DNA of 34,027 nt from JASFUX01 sp050050115 (GTDB lineage Bacteria > Pseudomonadota > Alphaproteobacteria > Caulobacterales > Maricaulaceae), in the NCBI GenBank assembly GCA_050050115.1, contig JASFUX010000007.1:1-34027 (forward strand), read 5' to 3'. Position 1 is the stretch's first letter, and each line of letters opens with the position of its first letter. The position numbers and the translations under genes were made by a program. This document shows positions 1 through 5,986 of the stretch, in pieces. The notes under the pieces were generated by a model, which was not told where the DNA came from, searched no databases, and was given only the letters and a program-made list of their open reading frames with translations.

Positions 1-306
1 GAAGGCTCGATCGCGATCGACCGCGATCTACTGGATGCGGCGCGGATTCTGCCTCACGAGCAGGTGGACGTGTGGAACGTCTCATCGGGCGCGCGCTTCA
101 CCACCTACGCGATCGAGGCGCCGCGCGGGTCCCGCGTTATTGGCGTGAACGGCGCGGCGGCGCGGCATGTCCAGAAGGGCGACCAGGTGATCATCGCGAC
201 CTGGGCGCAGATGGATGCGGCCGCCGCGGAGAGTCATGAGCCGCTCGTCGTGCTGCTCGACGCGCGCAACGACATCAAGCGGCCCAAGCCCTCCGCGGTC
301 GCTTAA
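1..306 (+). CDS. panD: Aspartate 1-decarboxylase, C-terminal part (5' end outside window)
   Basis: PanD makes beta-alanine from L-aspartate for pantothenate synthesis. It is a pyruvoyl enzyme that cleaves itself at a Gly-Ser bond, and Ser becomes the pyruvoyl group. The reading frame is open from the first base and begins Glu-Gly-Ser, so the window starts almost exactly at that processing site. The missing part should be only about 23 residues. Downstream are the family motifs DVWNVSSGARFTTYAI and NGAAARHVQKGDQVIIATWA. About 101 codons remain, as expected for a protein of about 125 residues. The pathway partner panC lies at the other end of the window but is over 32 kb away on the opposite strand, so they are not one operon. 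Confidence 0.93.
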   Translation, partial: EGSIAIDRDLLDAARILPHEQVDVWNVSSGARFTTYAIEAPRGSRVIGVNGAAARHVQKGDQVIIATWAQMDAAAAESHEPLVVLLDARNDIKRPKPSAVA

Positions 307-327
307 GCCTCTTACTTCCTATACGGC

Positions 328-1062
328 CTATTCGAGGATCTCGAACGTTGCCGAGACGTTGACGGTCAGCGACATCTCGCCCGGCGCCACCGGCGTCGCC
401 GCGTCGGCGGAGAAGGCGCGCGTCGCCTCGCGCTGCATCATCGGCCGGTAGCCGCCGCTTTCGTTCATCTCGAGGATGCGTCCGATCCGCATGTCCGCGG
501 CGTCGGCGTAAAGCTGGGCGCGTTCGAGCAGCTGGGCGACCGCGTCGCGGCGCGCGTCGTTGAGCAGCTCGGTGGAGTCCTCGAAGTCGAACATGATGTT
601 GCCGATGTCGTTCGCGCCGGCTTCAACCAGCGCGTCGAGCGTCGGTCCGACGAGCGTCAGGTCCCGCGCGGTGACGGTGACGCGGTTCGAGGCGCGGTAA
701 CCGGTGATCCGCGGGCCCTGTCCGTTCTGCTGGCGGTCGTAGGAGCCGTAGATCGGCGACAGCGAAAGTCCCGAGGTCTGAATGTCGGCCTCGGCGACGC
801 CTGCGTCGATCAGCGCCGTCATCACCGCGGACATGCGCTCGCGCTGGTCGGCCATGGCTTGGGAGGCGTTGTCCGCCTCGGCGACCACGCTGGCGTCGAC
901 GCGCGCCATGTCCGGCGCCGCGGCGACCTCGCCGGTCGCGTTCAAGTAGAGCTTGCCGGGCTCGAAGCGCATGCCGCCGTCTTCCTGCGCGCTCGCGGCG
1001 ACGCCCGCGAATGCGGTGAGCGGCGCGCAAGCGAGCATGGCAGCGGCCATCCATCTGATCAT
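328..1062 (-). CDS. SIMPL-domain (DUF541) periplasmic protein
   Basis: A 244-residue secreted protein of the SIMPL/DUF541 family. An N-terminal signal peptide (about residues 1-25, ending near ASA) is followed by the family start, where a short beta-strand (LYLNATGEVAAAPDMARVDASV) leads into the SIMPL fold. The family pattern continues with GYRASNRVTVTARDL and a C-terminal strand (LTVNVSATFEILE). The biochemical role of the family is poorly defined; E. coli YggE is linked to oxidative stress protection. The gene ends 21 bases after panD, convergent with it. A second, unlinked SIMPL protein is encoded near 32.1-33.0 kb; the two are clearly different in length and one is a lipoprotein. Confidence 0.85.
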   Translation of the reverse strand: MIRWMAAAMLACAPLTAFAGVAASAQEDGGMRFEPGKLYLNATGEVAAAPDMARVDASVVAEADNASQAMADQRERMSAVMTALIDAGVAEADIQTSGLSLSPIYGSYDRQQNGQGPRITGYRASNRVTVTARDLTLVGPTLDALVEAGANDIGNIMFDFEDSTELLNDARRDAVAQLLERAQLYADAADMRIGRILEMNESGGYRPMMQREATRAFSADAATPVAPGEMSLTVNVSATFEILE

Positions 1063-1272
1063 GTCATCCTCCGGTGCGCCGTCCTGCGGGCGCGCTGCAA
1101 TGATTTGGCGCGAGATGATCGCTCGTTTGCGGCGGTTCTGGGACGCCTTGGCGGTGAGAACGTGCGAGACGCGGCCAGGGTTCCGGACGCCCGCGCCTTG
1201 TCACCCGGAAGATTTCCGCAGTATTTCCGCCCTGGCGCAAAAGCTGGTAATGACCCGCCTTCGGCGACGGCC

Positions 1273-1349
1273 GGGCCTGTAGCTCAACTGGTTAGAGCCG
1301 GCGGCTCATAACCGCTTGGTTGGGGGTTCGAGTCCCTCCGGGCCCACCA
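1273..1349 (+). tRNA. ileX: tRNA with CAU anticodon, probably tRNA-Ile2 (lysidine-modified)
   Basis: A complete 77-base cloverleaf with encoded CCA at 1347-1349 and discriminator A at 1346. The acceptor stem pairs GGGCCTG with CGGGCCC (one T-G wobble). The anticodon loop is CTCATAA with CAT at 1307-1309. The T stem is GGGGG/CCCTC around TTCGAGT. CAU could be read as Met, but the anticodon stem GGCGG/CCGCT with a G27-U43 wobble closely resembles E. coli ileX/ileY. The C4-G69 and C5-G68 pairs are known recognition features for TilS, the lysidine synthetase. I therefore prefer tRNA-Ile2 reading AUA over elongator tRNA-Met. Confidence 0.85.
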
Positions 1350-1366
1350 CTATTCCTGGCGCTACC

Positions 1367-1385
1367 GCGAGCGACAAGCGCTCGC
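1367..1385 (+). terminator. Weak hairpin after the tRNA
   Basis: GCGAGCG and CGCTCGC form a 7-base-pair stem with a 5-base loop, 18 bases after the tRNA CCA end. It is followed by TACTT and has no real T-tract, so it may be a processing or weak termination structure. The rest of 1386-1476 shows a C-rich/pyrimidine stretch and no gene. Confidence 0.35.
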
Positions 1386-1476
1386 TACTTGAGCGCTGGT
1401 TCCGGTTCGAGGTTTCGCCTCTCAACCTCCACCACCTCCTTTGTAGGCTGTTGAGTTGGTGGAAGAGAGCCGCCGC

Positions 1477-1917
1477 CTACACCGCCTCGTTCACAGGCCA
1501 CAGGGACCTTATGGCCTCCGGCAGGTTACTGCGGACGTTCTTCACCTCGCCGTCCGAGACGTGACGGTTGAGCAGGCCGAACACCGCGTCCACGATCCGT
1601 TCAGGTTCGGCGTCCGGGTCCTGGGAGAAAGCCTGCTCGACGTGGGCGACGAAGTCGTTCGCCGTCCGATCGCGGACGTGCTCTTTACCGGGCGCCCAGC
1701 CTTCGTAATAGAAGCCGCGCACCAGCATCGGCAGCTGCGCGGCGAGGTGGGCGGCGGACTCCACCGGCAAGCGGTCGCGCAGCGCGTGCAGCACCGCGCG
1801 CAGGCCGCGATAGGCGCGATGGCGATCCTCCCAGCCGAGCTCCTCCATGATCTCATTGAGCCAGGTGTTGGTCAGATGGATCGTCTGATCGAACTGGGTG
1901 AGGCCGGTCATGCTCAT
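1477..1917 (-). CDS. DUF2267-family protein
   Basis: A 146-residue soluble protein recognisable as DUF2267, with the typical pattern HLTNTWLNEIMEELGW, then RGLRAVLHALRDRLP, LPMLVRGFYYEGW and a second similar helical repeat ending in VKNVRSNLPEAIRSLWP. Its biochemical function is unknown; members are often seen among oxygen-limitation and stress genes, and the neighbours fit this. A longer reading from 1980 exists, but GGAG lies 7 bases before the ATG at 1917, so that start is chosen. The gene diverges from the HPF gene, and the 201-base shared region holds two FNR/FixK-type palindromes. Confidence 0.8.
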   Translation of the reverse strand: MSMTGLTQFDQTIHLTNTWLNEIMEELGWEDRHRAYRGLRAVLHALRDRLPVESAAHLAAQLPMLVRGFYYEGWAPGKEHVRDRTANDFVAHVEQAFSQDPDAEPERIVDAVFGLLNRHVSDGEVKNVRSNLPEAIRSLWPVNEAV

Positions 1918-2006
1918 GATGTCGCTCCGCTTTGTTTTGATTGATTGAAGCGCGCCTTTATGAAGCGTCGTCGGCCGCATGATGGCGGGGAACGTCGGCG
2001 GCGCTA

Positions 2007-2020
2007 TTGATCGCGATCAG
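2007..2020. promoter_or_regulatory. FNR/FixK-type box 1 (TTGAT-CGCG-ATCAG)
   Basis: TTGATCGCGATCAG differs by one base from the anaerobox TTGAT-N4-ATCAA. It lies between the divergent DUF2267 and HPF genes, with its centre 96 bases from the DUF2267 start and 39 bases from the centre of the second box. The FixK-like regulator at 3859 has the E-x-x-S-R recognition helix that reads TTGA half-sites. Confidence 0.6.
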
Positions 2021-2045
2021 TTGCGCGGGCGGCGCCGCAGACGAC

Positions 2046-2059
2046 TTGATTGGCGTCAA
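2046..2059. promoter_or_regulatory. FNR/FixK-type box 2 (TTGAT-TGGC-GTCAA), HPF promoter
   Basis: TTGATTGGCGTCAA has two good half-sites with a 4-base spacer. Its centre is 66.5 bases before the HPF ATG at 2119. If the site acts at -41.5, the usual activating position, transcription would start near 2094 and leave a leader of about 25 bases. Confidence 0.65.
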
Positions 2060-2118
2060 ACGGTCGAGGACGCTGTCGGCCGAGGATCGGCTCCGCCGTC
2101 AACTTCAGTGAGCCCGAC

Positions 2119-2685
2119 ATGCAAATCCCTCCTGAAATCTCCTACAAAAACTTCGACGCCTCGCCGCACGTGCGCGAGCGCGTGGATCGCGAGGTCACGC
2201 ATCTGCAGCAGTTCTTCCCGCGCATGATTTCTTGCCGCGTCGTCGTCGAGCGGGCGAACAGCCGCCACAACACCGGCGATCTCTACAGCACACGCATCTT
2301 CATCGCGCTGCCCGGCGGTAAGGAGGTCGCCGTGACGAAGGCGCAAGGCGACAAGCACGCGCATGAAGACGTCCTCGTTGCGATCCGCGACGCCTTCCAG
2401 GCGGCGCGGCGTCAGCTCGAAGACTACGCGCGGATCATGCGCGGCGACGTGAAGACGCATGACGGTCCGCCGGAGGGGCGCGTCGCGCGCTTTCTCGCCG
2501 AGAGGAGCGCCGGTTTCATCGAGACGGACGACGGCCGTGAGATTTATTTCCACCGCAACAGCGTCGTCGAGGGCGACTTCGACGCTCTTGAGATCGGCGA
2601 CCGGGTGCGGTTCCACGAAGGGCTTGGCGCGGACGGGCCGCAAGCGAGCACCGTCACGCCGTTAGCGACGCCTCGGCGTGCATAG
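2119..2685 (+). CDS. Ribosome hibernation factor (HPF/RaiA) with C-terminal cold-shock-like domain
   Basis: A 188-residue protein in two parts. Residues 1-105 match the HPF/RaiA (S30AE) fold, which binds the 30S decoding centre and silences ribosomes: ISYKNFDASPHVRERVDREV, then RVVVERAN, a TRIFIALPGGKEVAV strand and a C-terminal helix with VLVAIRDAFQAARRQLEDYAR. Residues 118-180 look like a cold-shock OB domain, with SAGFIETDDGREIYFHRNSV in the RNP region and a GDRVRF strand. The ATG at 2119 is chosen because the HPF domain starts here and the FNR-type box lies 66 bases upstream; the Shine-Dalgarno is weak. An earlier in-frame ATG at 2050 overlaps the box and would add 23 residues unlike the family. 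Confidence 0.87.
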   Translation: MQIPPEISYKNFDASPHVRERVDREVTHLQQFFPRMISCRVVVERANSRHNTGDLYSTRIFIALPGGKEVAVTKAQGDKHAHEDVLVAIRDAFQAARRQLEDYARIMRGDVKTHDGPPEGRVARFLAERSAGFIETDDGREIYFHRNSVVEGDFDALEIGDRVRFHEGLGADGPQASTVTPLATPRRA

Positions 2686-2693
2686 TTTGAAAT

Positions 2694-3743
2694 CTAAGGC
2701 TTGAGCACCGCTGCGCCGGACAGGCTGCCGTCGCGCAAATCGGCGAGGGCGGCGTTCGCATCTTCGAGCCGATAGGGAACCGCGTGCGGCTCGACGCCGA
2801 TCTCGGCGGCGAGCGGCAGGAACTCGAGCGCGTCTCGTCGCGTCAGATTGGCGACCGAGACAAGCCGGCGCTCGCCCCAGAGAAGGGCGTAGGGGAAGGC
2901 CGGGATATCGCTCATGTGGATGCCGCCGCAGACGACGGTTCCGCCCTTGGCGACCGCTGCAAGCGCTGCGGGAACGAGCGCGCCGACGGGCGCGAAGATG
3001 ACTGCGGCGTCGAGCGGTGCATCGGGGCGTTCGTCAGAGCCGCCGGTCCAAACGCATCCCAGCTCGCGCGCGAACGCTTGTGCGGTCGCGTCGCGTGGGC
3101 GGGTGAAGGCGAAAACCTCTTGGCCTTGAGAACGTGCGACTTGAGCCATCAGGTGCGCCGCCGCGCCAAACCCGTAGACGCCGAGGCGCTTCACCACCTG
3201 CGGTGCGGGTCCGGGCTGCGCGCCGCGCTCGGAATCCGCGACGCTCCCCGCCGCGGGCGGCGGACCGGCCATGCGCCAGGCGCGATAGCCGATCAGTCCC
3301 GCGCACAGAAGCGGCGCGGCCGCCTCGTCGGAAAAGCTGTCGGGGATCGGAAAACAGTAGCGCGCGTCGGCGAGCACCGTGTCGGCGAAGCCGCCGTCGC
3401 GGGTCCAGCCGGTGAACTGGGCGTTGTCGCAGAGATTTTCGCGGCCCGAGCGGCAGAAGTCGCAGGTCCCGCAGGTCCAGCCGAGCCAGGGAACGCCGAG
3501 CCTTTGTCCGAGTTCGACACCCTTGACACCGTCGCCGATCGCGTCGACCCGGCCGACGATCTCGTGGCCTGGCGTGCAGGGCGAAAGCCGCTGGGGCAGA
3601 TCGCCGTCGACCACGTGCAGATCGGTGCGGCAAACCCCGCACGCAGCAATGCGCAGGCGCACTTCGCCGGGGCCGGGCGACGGATCGGGCCGCTCGATCA
3701 TCTTGAGGTCTTCGCCTGGCGCTTTGAGCGCCATCGCCCGCAT
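2694..3743 (-). CDS. Zinc-dependent medium-chain alcohol dehydrogenase (AdhA-like)
   Basis: A 349-residue medium-chain dehydrogenase expected to oxidise or reduce alcohols/aldehydes with NAD(P). Catalytic zinc ligands are visible in GVCRTDLH (Cys38), GHEIVG (His60) and LLCAG (Cys147). The structural zinc lobe CGTCDFCRSGRENLC gives Cys91, 94, 97 and 105. The nucleotide-binding turn is VYGFGAAAH. About 20 extra residues rich in Pro, Gly and Ala (about 160-185) sit just before the Rossmann domain. The ATG at 3743 is preferred because AGGAG lies 6 bases upstream; an ATG at 3749 overlaps the Shine-Dalgarno. It diverges from the FixK-like gene across 115 bases and converges on HPF with 8 bases between stops. 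Such dehydrogenases are common in FixK/anaerobic gene groups, and a fermentative or redox-balancing role is inferred. Confidence 0.9.
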   Translation of the reverse strand: MRAMALKAPGEDLKMIERPDPSPGPGEVRLRIAACGVCRTDLHVVDGDLPQRLSPCTPGHEIVGRVDAIGDGVKGVELGQRLGVPWLGWTCGTCDFCRSGRENLCDNAQFTGWTRDGGFADTVLADARYCFPIPDSFSDEAAAPLLCAGLIGYRAWRMAGPPPAAGSVADSERGAQPGPAPQVVKRLGVYGFGAAAHLMAQVARSQGQEVFAFTRPRDATAQAFARELGCVWTGGSDERPDAPLDAAVIFAPVGALVPAALAAVAKGGTVVCGGIHMSDIPAFPYALLWGERRLVSVANLTRRDALEFLPLAAEIGVEPHAVPYRLEDANAALADLRDGSLSGAAVLKP

Positions 3744-3774
3744 CCGCATCTCCTCGCTGCGTGTCCCAGGCCAT

Positions 3775-3797
3775 CTACGCGATACTACGCATATCGC
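3775..3797. promoter_or_regulatory. Tandem CTACGC repeat and inverted repeat in the fixK/adh promoter region
   Basis: CTACGC occurs at 3775 and again at 3785, exactly 10 bases (one helical turn) apart. The second copy overlaps an inverted repeat, GCGATA-N7-TATCGC (3779-3797). Read on the other strand, the repeats give GCGTAG, similar to the 3' half of the FixJ motif GTAMGTAG. This is the only obvious operator-like structure between the dehydrogenase and the FixK-like gene. Assignment to FixJ is inference. Confidence 0.4.
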
Positions 3798-3858
3798 GGG
3801 TGCGCCGCATGCGCTTTCATCCCAGACGCGTCAAACTAAAGAATGGTGGAATCCAATA

Positions 3859-4587
3859 ATGCCAATCCTTGACGCCTCGTCGCGCTCATCTGCAGCGCGC
3901 GGTCGGATCGCAGTGCGCGAGGTGGAGCCTCAGGCCGAGCGCCTCGACGCCGATTGTCAACTCGAATGCCGAGGCGAGCCGATCGCATTGCCGCGGTTTT
4001 ACCGCGCCAAGGAGATGGTCTTCCTCGAAGGCGAGCCGGCGGATTTTGCTTATCAAGTGATCGAAGGCGCGGTTCGTCTGCTGCGCACGACCGCTGACGG
4101 CCGGCGCCAGCTCGTTGGCTTTGCCTGCAAGGGTGAATGGCTGGCGGTGGGCTCAGGCCCGAGCTATTCGCATACGGCCGAGACGCTGACCGATAGTCGG
4201 CTGCGCGCGATGAGCCGCGCCGAGATGGACCGTCGGATGCGCAACGATCGGGTCTTCCTCAGCAACATGATGGACATCGCAGCGAGCAAGCTGCACGAAG
4301 CCGAAGAACAGATGATCCTGCTTGGCCAGCGCAGTGCATTGCAGAAGGTCGCCGCTTTCCTCGTCACGATCGCGCGGCGGCTCGATTGCCGCGGCGAAGA
4401 GCTTTACCTGCCGATGGACCGCGCCGACGTCGCCGATTATCTGGGGCTGACGATCGAAACCGTCAGCCGAAAGTTCACGCAGCTCAAGACCAGCGGCGTC
4501 ATCGCGCTTTCCGCGCCGAGCCGGGTGCGCATCTGCCATCCTAGAGCGCTTAAGGCGATTGCTGAGGGCGAGGGCGCTTTGCATTGA
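3859..4587 (+). CDS. fixK: FixK-like Crp/Fnr family transcriptional regulator
   Basis: A 242-residue DNA-binding regulator. The cyclic-nucleotide-binding-like beta-roll covers about residues 45-130, followed by the dimerisation helix and a winged helix at 185-225. The recognition helix reads LGLTIETVSRKFTQLK: Glu200, Ser203 and Arg204 are the residues by which FNR/FixK proteins read TTGA half-sites, and the helix is almost identical to rhizobial FixK. The N terminus has Cys33 and Cys37 (C-x3-C), not the C-x2-C-x5-C iron-sulfur cluster pattern of FNR, so direct oxygen sensing is doubtful and FixK-type control by FixLJ (18.8-21.1 kb) is more likely. The ATG at 3859 is preceded by GGTGGA. Matching boxes are present at 2007, 2046, 4620 and 5834. 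Confidence 0.88.
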   Translation: MPILDASSRSSAARGRIAVREVEPQAERLDADCQLECRGEPIALPRFYRAKEMVFLEGEPADFAYQVIEGAVRLLRTTADGRRQLVGFACKGEWLAVGSGPSYSHTAETLTDSRLRAMSRAEMDRRMRNDRVFLSNMMDIAASKLHEAEEQMILLGQRSALQKVAAFLVTIARRLDCRGEELYLPMDRADVADYLGLTIETVSRKFTQLKTSGVIALSAPSRVRICHPRALKAIAEGEGALH

Positions 4588-4619
4588 GTGCGCCCCGTCG
4601 CGTTTGAAGCGGCGCGCGC

Positions 4620-4633
4620 TTGATCGCCGTCAA
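4620..4633. promoter_or_regulatory. FNR/FixK-type box 3 (TTGAT-CGCC-GTCAA), phasin promoter
   Basis: TTGATCGCCGTCAA has two good half-sites with a 4-base spacer. Its centre is 76.5 bases before the phasin-like ATG at 4703, between the fixK-like gene and that gene. Confidence 0.65.
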
Positions 4634-4675
4634 TACGCCATGTTGCGGGCGCAGCATACTGCGCGAGCGCAGGCG

Positions 4676-4689
4676 CGTTTGATCAAACG
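4676..4689. promoter_or_regulatory. Perfect 14-base palindrome before the phasin-like gene
   Basis: CGTTTGATCAAACG reads the same on both strands and ends just before the Shine-Dalgarno (GAGGGAGGAG). It could be an operator placed to block transcription or translation of the phasin-like gene. It contains TTGATCAA, a fused FNR-like half-site pair without the 4-base spacer, so it is not a standard FNR site. The protein that binds it is unknown. Confidence 0.45.
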
Positions 4690-4702
4690 AGAGGGAGGAG
4701 CG

Positions 4703-5194
4703 ATGTCCAGGTCGAAAAATCCAACGACGATGTTCGATACGCTGATGAAAGGCATGAGCGCGCCGAACGCGTTTCCTCCTGAAGCCGGTGCGCGCGCCGA
4801 AGCGTTCTGGCGGGCCCAGGCCGCCGCGGCCGCGCACATGCAGACTTACTTCGACGACTGGTATGAGCGCCGCCGGCAGGCGGCTGAAGCGGCTGCGGCG
4901 TGCTGCGCCGAAGTCGCCGGCGCAGGCGGCGACATGGACGCGGCGGTCAAGGTTTGGCGCCGATGGACCGAGGCTGAAGTCGAGCGATTGAACCGGGACG
5001 CCGCCGAGCAAGCGGAGCTCGCGACGGCGCTGGCGACCGATGCGATAAATGCCTTCGCCGACAACGCCGGCGCTCAGCCTGAAAGGGCGCTCGCTCATGA
5101 AGTGTCGAGTTCCAAGAGCGCCACGACGCGCGCCGCCGCGCCCTCGCGCACCAAAAACACCAAGAAAAAGACCGCCAAGAAAAGCAGCAAATAG
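4703..5194 (+). CDS. Phasin-like PHA granule protein with lysine-rich tail
   Basis: A 163-residue helical protein. Residues 30-115 fit the phasin pattern: AEAFWRAQ near the start, DDWYERRRQAAEAA, then a VWRRWTEAEVERLNRDAAEQ helix. Phasins coat polyhydroxyalkanoate granules and modulate PHA synthase, and a PHA synthase gene is at 16.4-18.2 kb. The last 30 residues are Ala/Ser/Lys-rich and end KNTKKKTAKKSSK, a histone H1-like tail as in PhaF/PhaM-type proteins that tie granules to DNA. Tail function here is inferred. A strong Shine-Dalgarno (GGGAGGAG) fixes the ATG at 4703. An FNR/FixK-type box lies 77 bases upstream. Transcription probably ends at the hairpin at 5243. Confidence 0.68.
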   Translation: MSRSKNPTTMFDTLMKGMSAPNAFPPEAGARAEAFWRAQAAAAAHMQTYFDDWYERRRQAAEAAAACCAEVAGAGGDMDAAVKVWRRWTEAEVERLNRDAAEQAELATALATDAINAFADNAGAQPERALAHEVSSSKSATTRAAAPSRTKNTKKKTAKKSSK

Positions 5195-5242
5195 TTGGCG
5201 CGCCGATAGAGGCGCGGATGCGACGAGCGGCAGCAAAGAAAC

Positions 5243-5275
5243 ACGCACGGTCGCCAAGCTCAGGCGACCGTGCGT
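5243..5275. terminator. Bidirectional rho-independent terminator
   Basis: ACGCACGGTCGCC (5243-5255) pairs perfectly with GGCGACCGTGCGT (5263-5275) around a 7-base loop. T-rich bases follow on the plus side (GTTTG) and on the minus side (GTTTCTTTG). It lies between the convergent phasin-like and hsp20 genes and can serve both. Confidence 0.78.
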
Positions 5276-5290
5276 TTGCTGATGCGCGTG

Positions 5291-5770
5291 CTATGCGGCG
5301 GCGACTTCGATCTTCTTCTTCTCGGACTTTGCTTCGGCCGGCTTCGGTGCGGTGATCCGCAGCACGCCGTCGTGGAACTTCGCCTTGATCGCGCTCGGAT
5401 CGACAGCGAACGGCAGAGCGATCGAGCGCTCGAACGAACCATAGGCGCGCTCGATCAGGTGAAAGTCCTTCGACTTGTCTTCGCGGTCGAGCTTCTTCTC
5501 GCCCTTGATCGTGAGCACGTCGCCGTCGATCGAGACGTCGACGTCCTTGAGTTCGACCCCGGGCAGCTCGGCTTCGATGACGTATTCGCCGTCCGACTCC
5601 GAGATATCGACGCGCGGCGCCATCAAAGCCTGCGCGCCGGCTCCCTCGAAGCGGCCGAAGTCCTCAAAGACACGGTCGATCTCGCGCTGCAACGAGCCGA
5701 ACGTGTCGCCGAAACCGAGCGCGCGCGGCCGACGGCTCCAGAGCGACGGCAAAGAAGCATGTCTTGGCAT
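5291..5770 (-). CDS. Hsp20/alpha-crystallin small heat-shock protein
   Basis: A 159-residue ATP-independent holdase chaperone. The N-terminal arm (about residues 1-45) is followed by an alpha-crystallin domain: APRVDISESDGEYVIEAELPG, the loop VELKDVDVSIDGDVLTIKGEKK, then RAYGSFERSIALP and the family signature with DGVLRITAPK near residue 140. The Lys/Ala-rich C terminus ends KKKIEVAAA, a variant of the usual I-x-I tail anchor. The ATG at 5770 is preceded by GGGAG; the frame stays open far upstream, but that stretch does not resemble any family. An FNR/FixK-type perfect palindrome is 70 bases upstream, suggesting induction by low oxygen rather than heat alone. Confidence 0.95.
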   Translation of the reverse strand: MPRHASLPSLWSRRPRALGFGDTFGSLQREIDRVFEDFGRFEGAGAQALMAPRVDISESDGEYVIEAELPGVELKDVDVSIDGDVLTIKGEKKLDREDKSKDFHLIERAYGSFERSIALPFAVDPSAIKAKFHDGVLRITAPKPAEAKSEKKKIEVAAA

Positions 5771-5833
5771 GGCTGTGTCTCCCTTGAGGGACTCAATGAC
5801 GGTGCGATTGAAGACGTTCCGCCCAGGATCGCA

Positions 5834-5847
5834 TTGACGCGCGTCAA
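5834..5847. promoter_or_regulatory. FNR/FixK-type box 4 (TTGAC-GCGC-GTCAA), hsp20 promoter
   Basis: TTGACGCGCGTCAA is a perfect 14-base palindrome. Its centre is 70.5 bases before the hsp20 ATG at 5770. It is also about 146 bases from the plus-strand gene at 5987, so hsp20 is the better target. Confidence 0.68.
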
Positions 5848-5986
5848 CCCGCGTTCGCCGTTTCGGGCTCCAATTCCGAGCGCGGCGTGAGGGGGCGGGC
5901 GCGACCCGCCAATCTCTCAAGCCTGAAACGCGGGCTGATCCGCCGTCATGATCTTGAGCGCCCGCGCGACGAGAAAGGCCATCGCT

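Noticed and set aside
1273..1349. tRNA gene as an integration site for a genomic island
   Set aside because: I found no direct repeat of the tRNA 3' end downstream and no integrase or mobility gene in the window.
1425..1470. Pyrimidine-rich/complementary stretch after the tRNA as a small RNA
   Set aside because: Pairing is patchy (CTCAAC/GTTGAG, CCACC/GGTGG) with no clear promoter or terminator.
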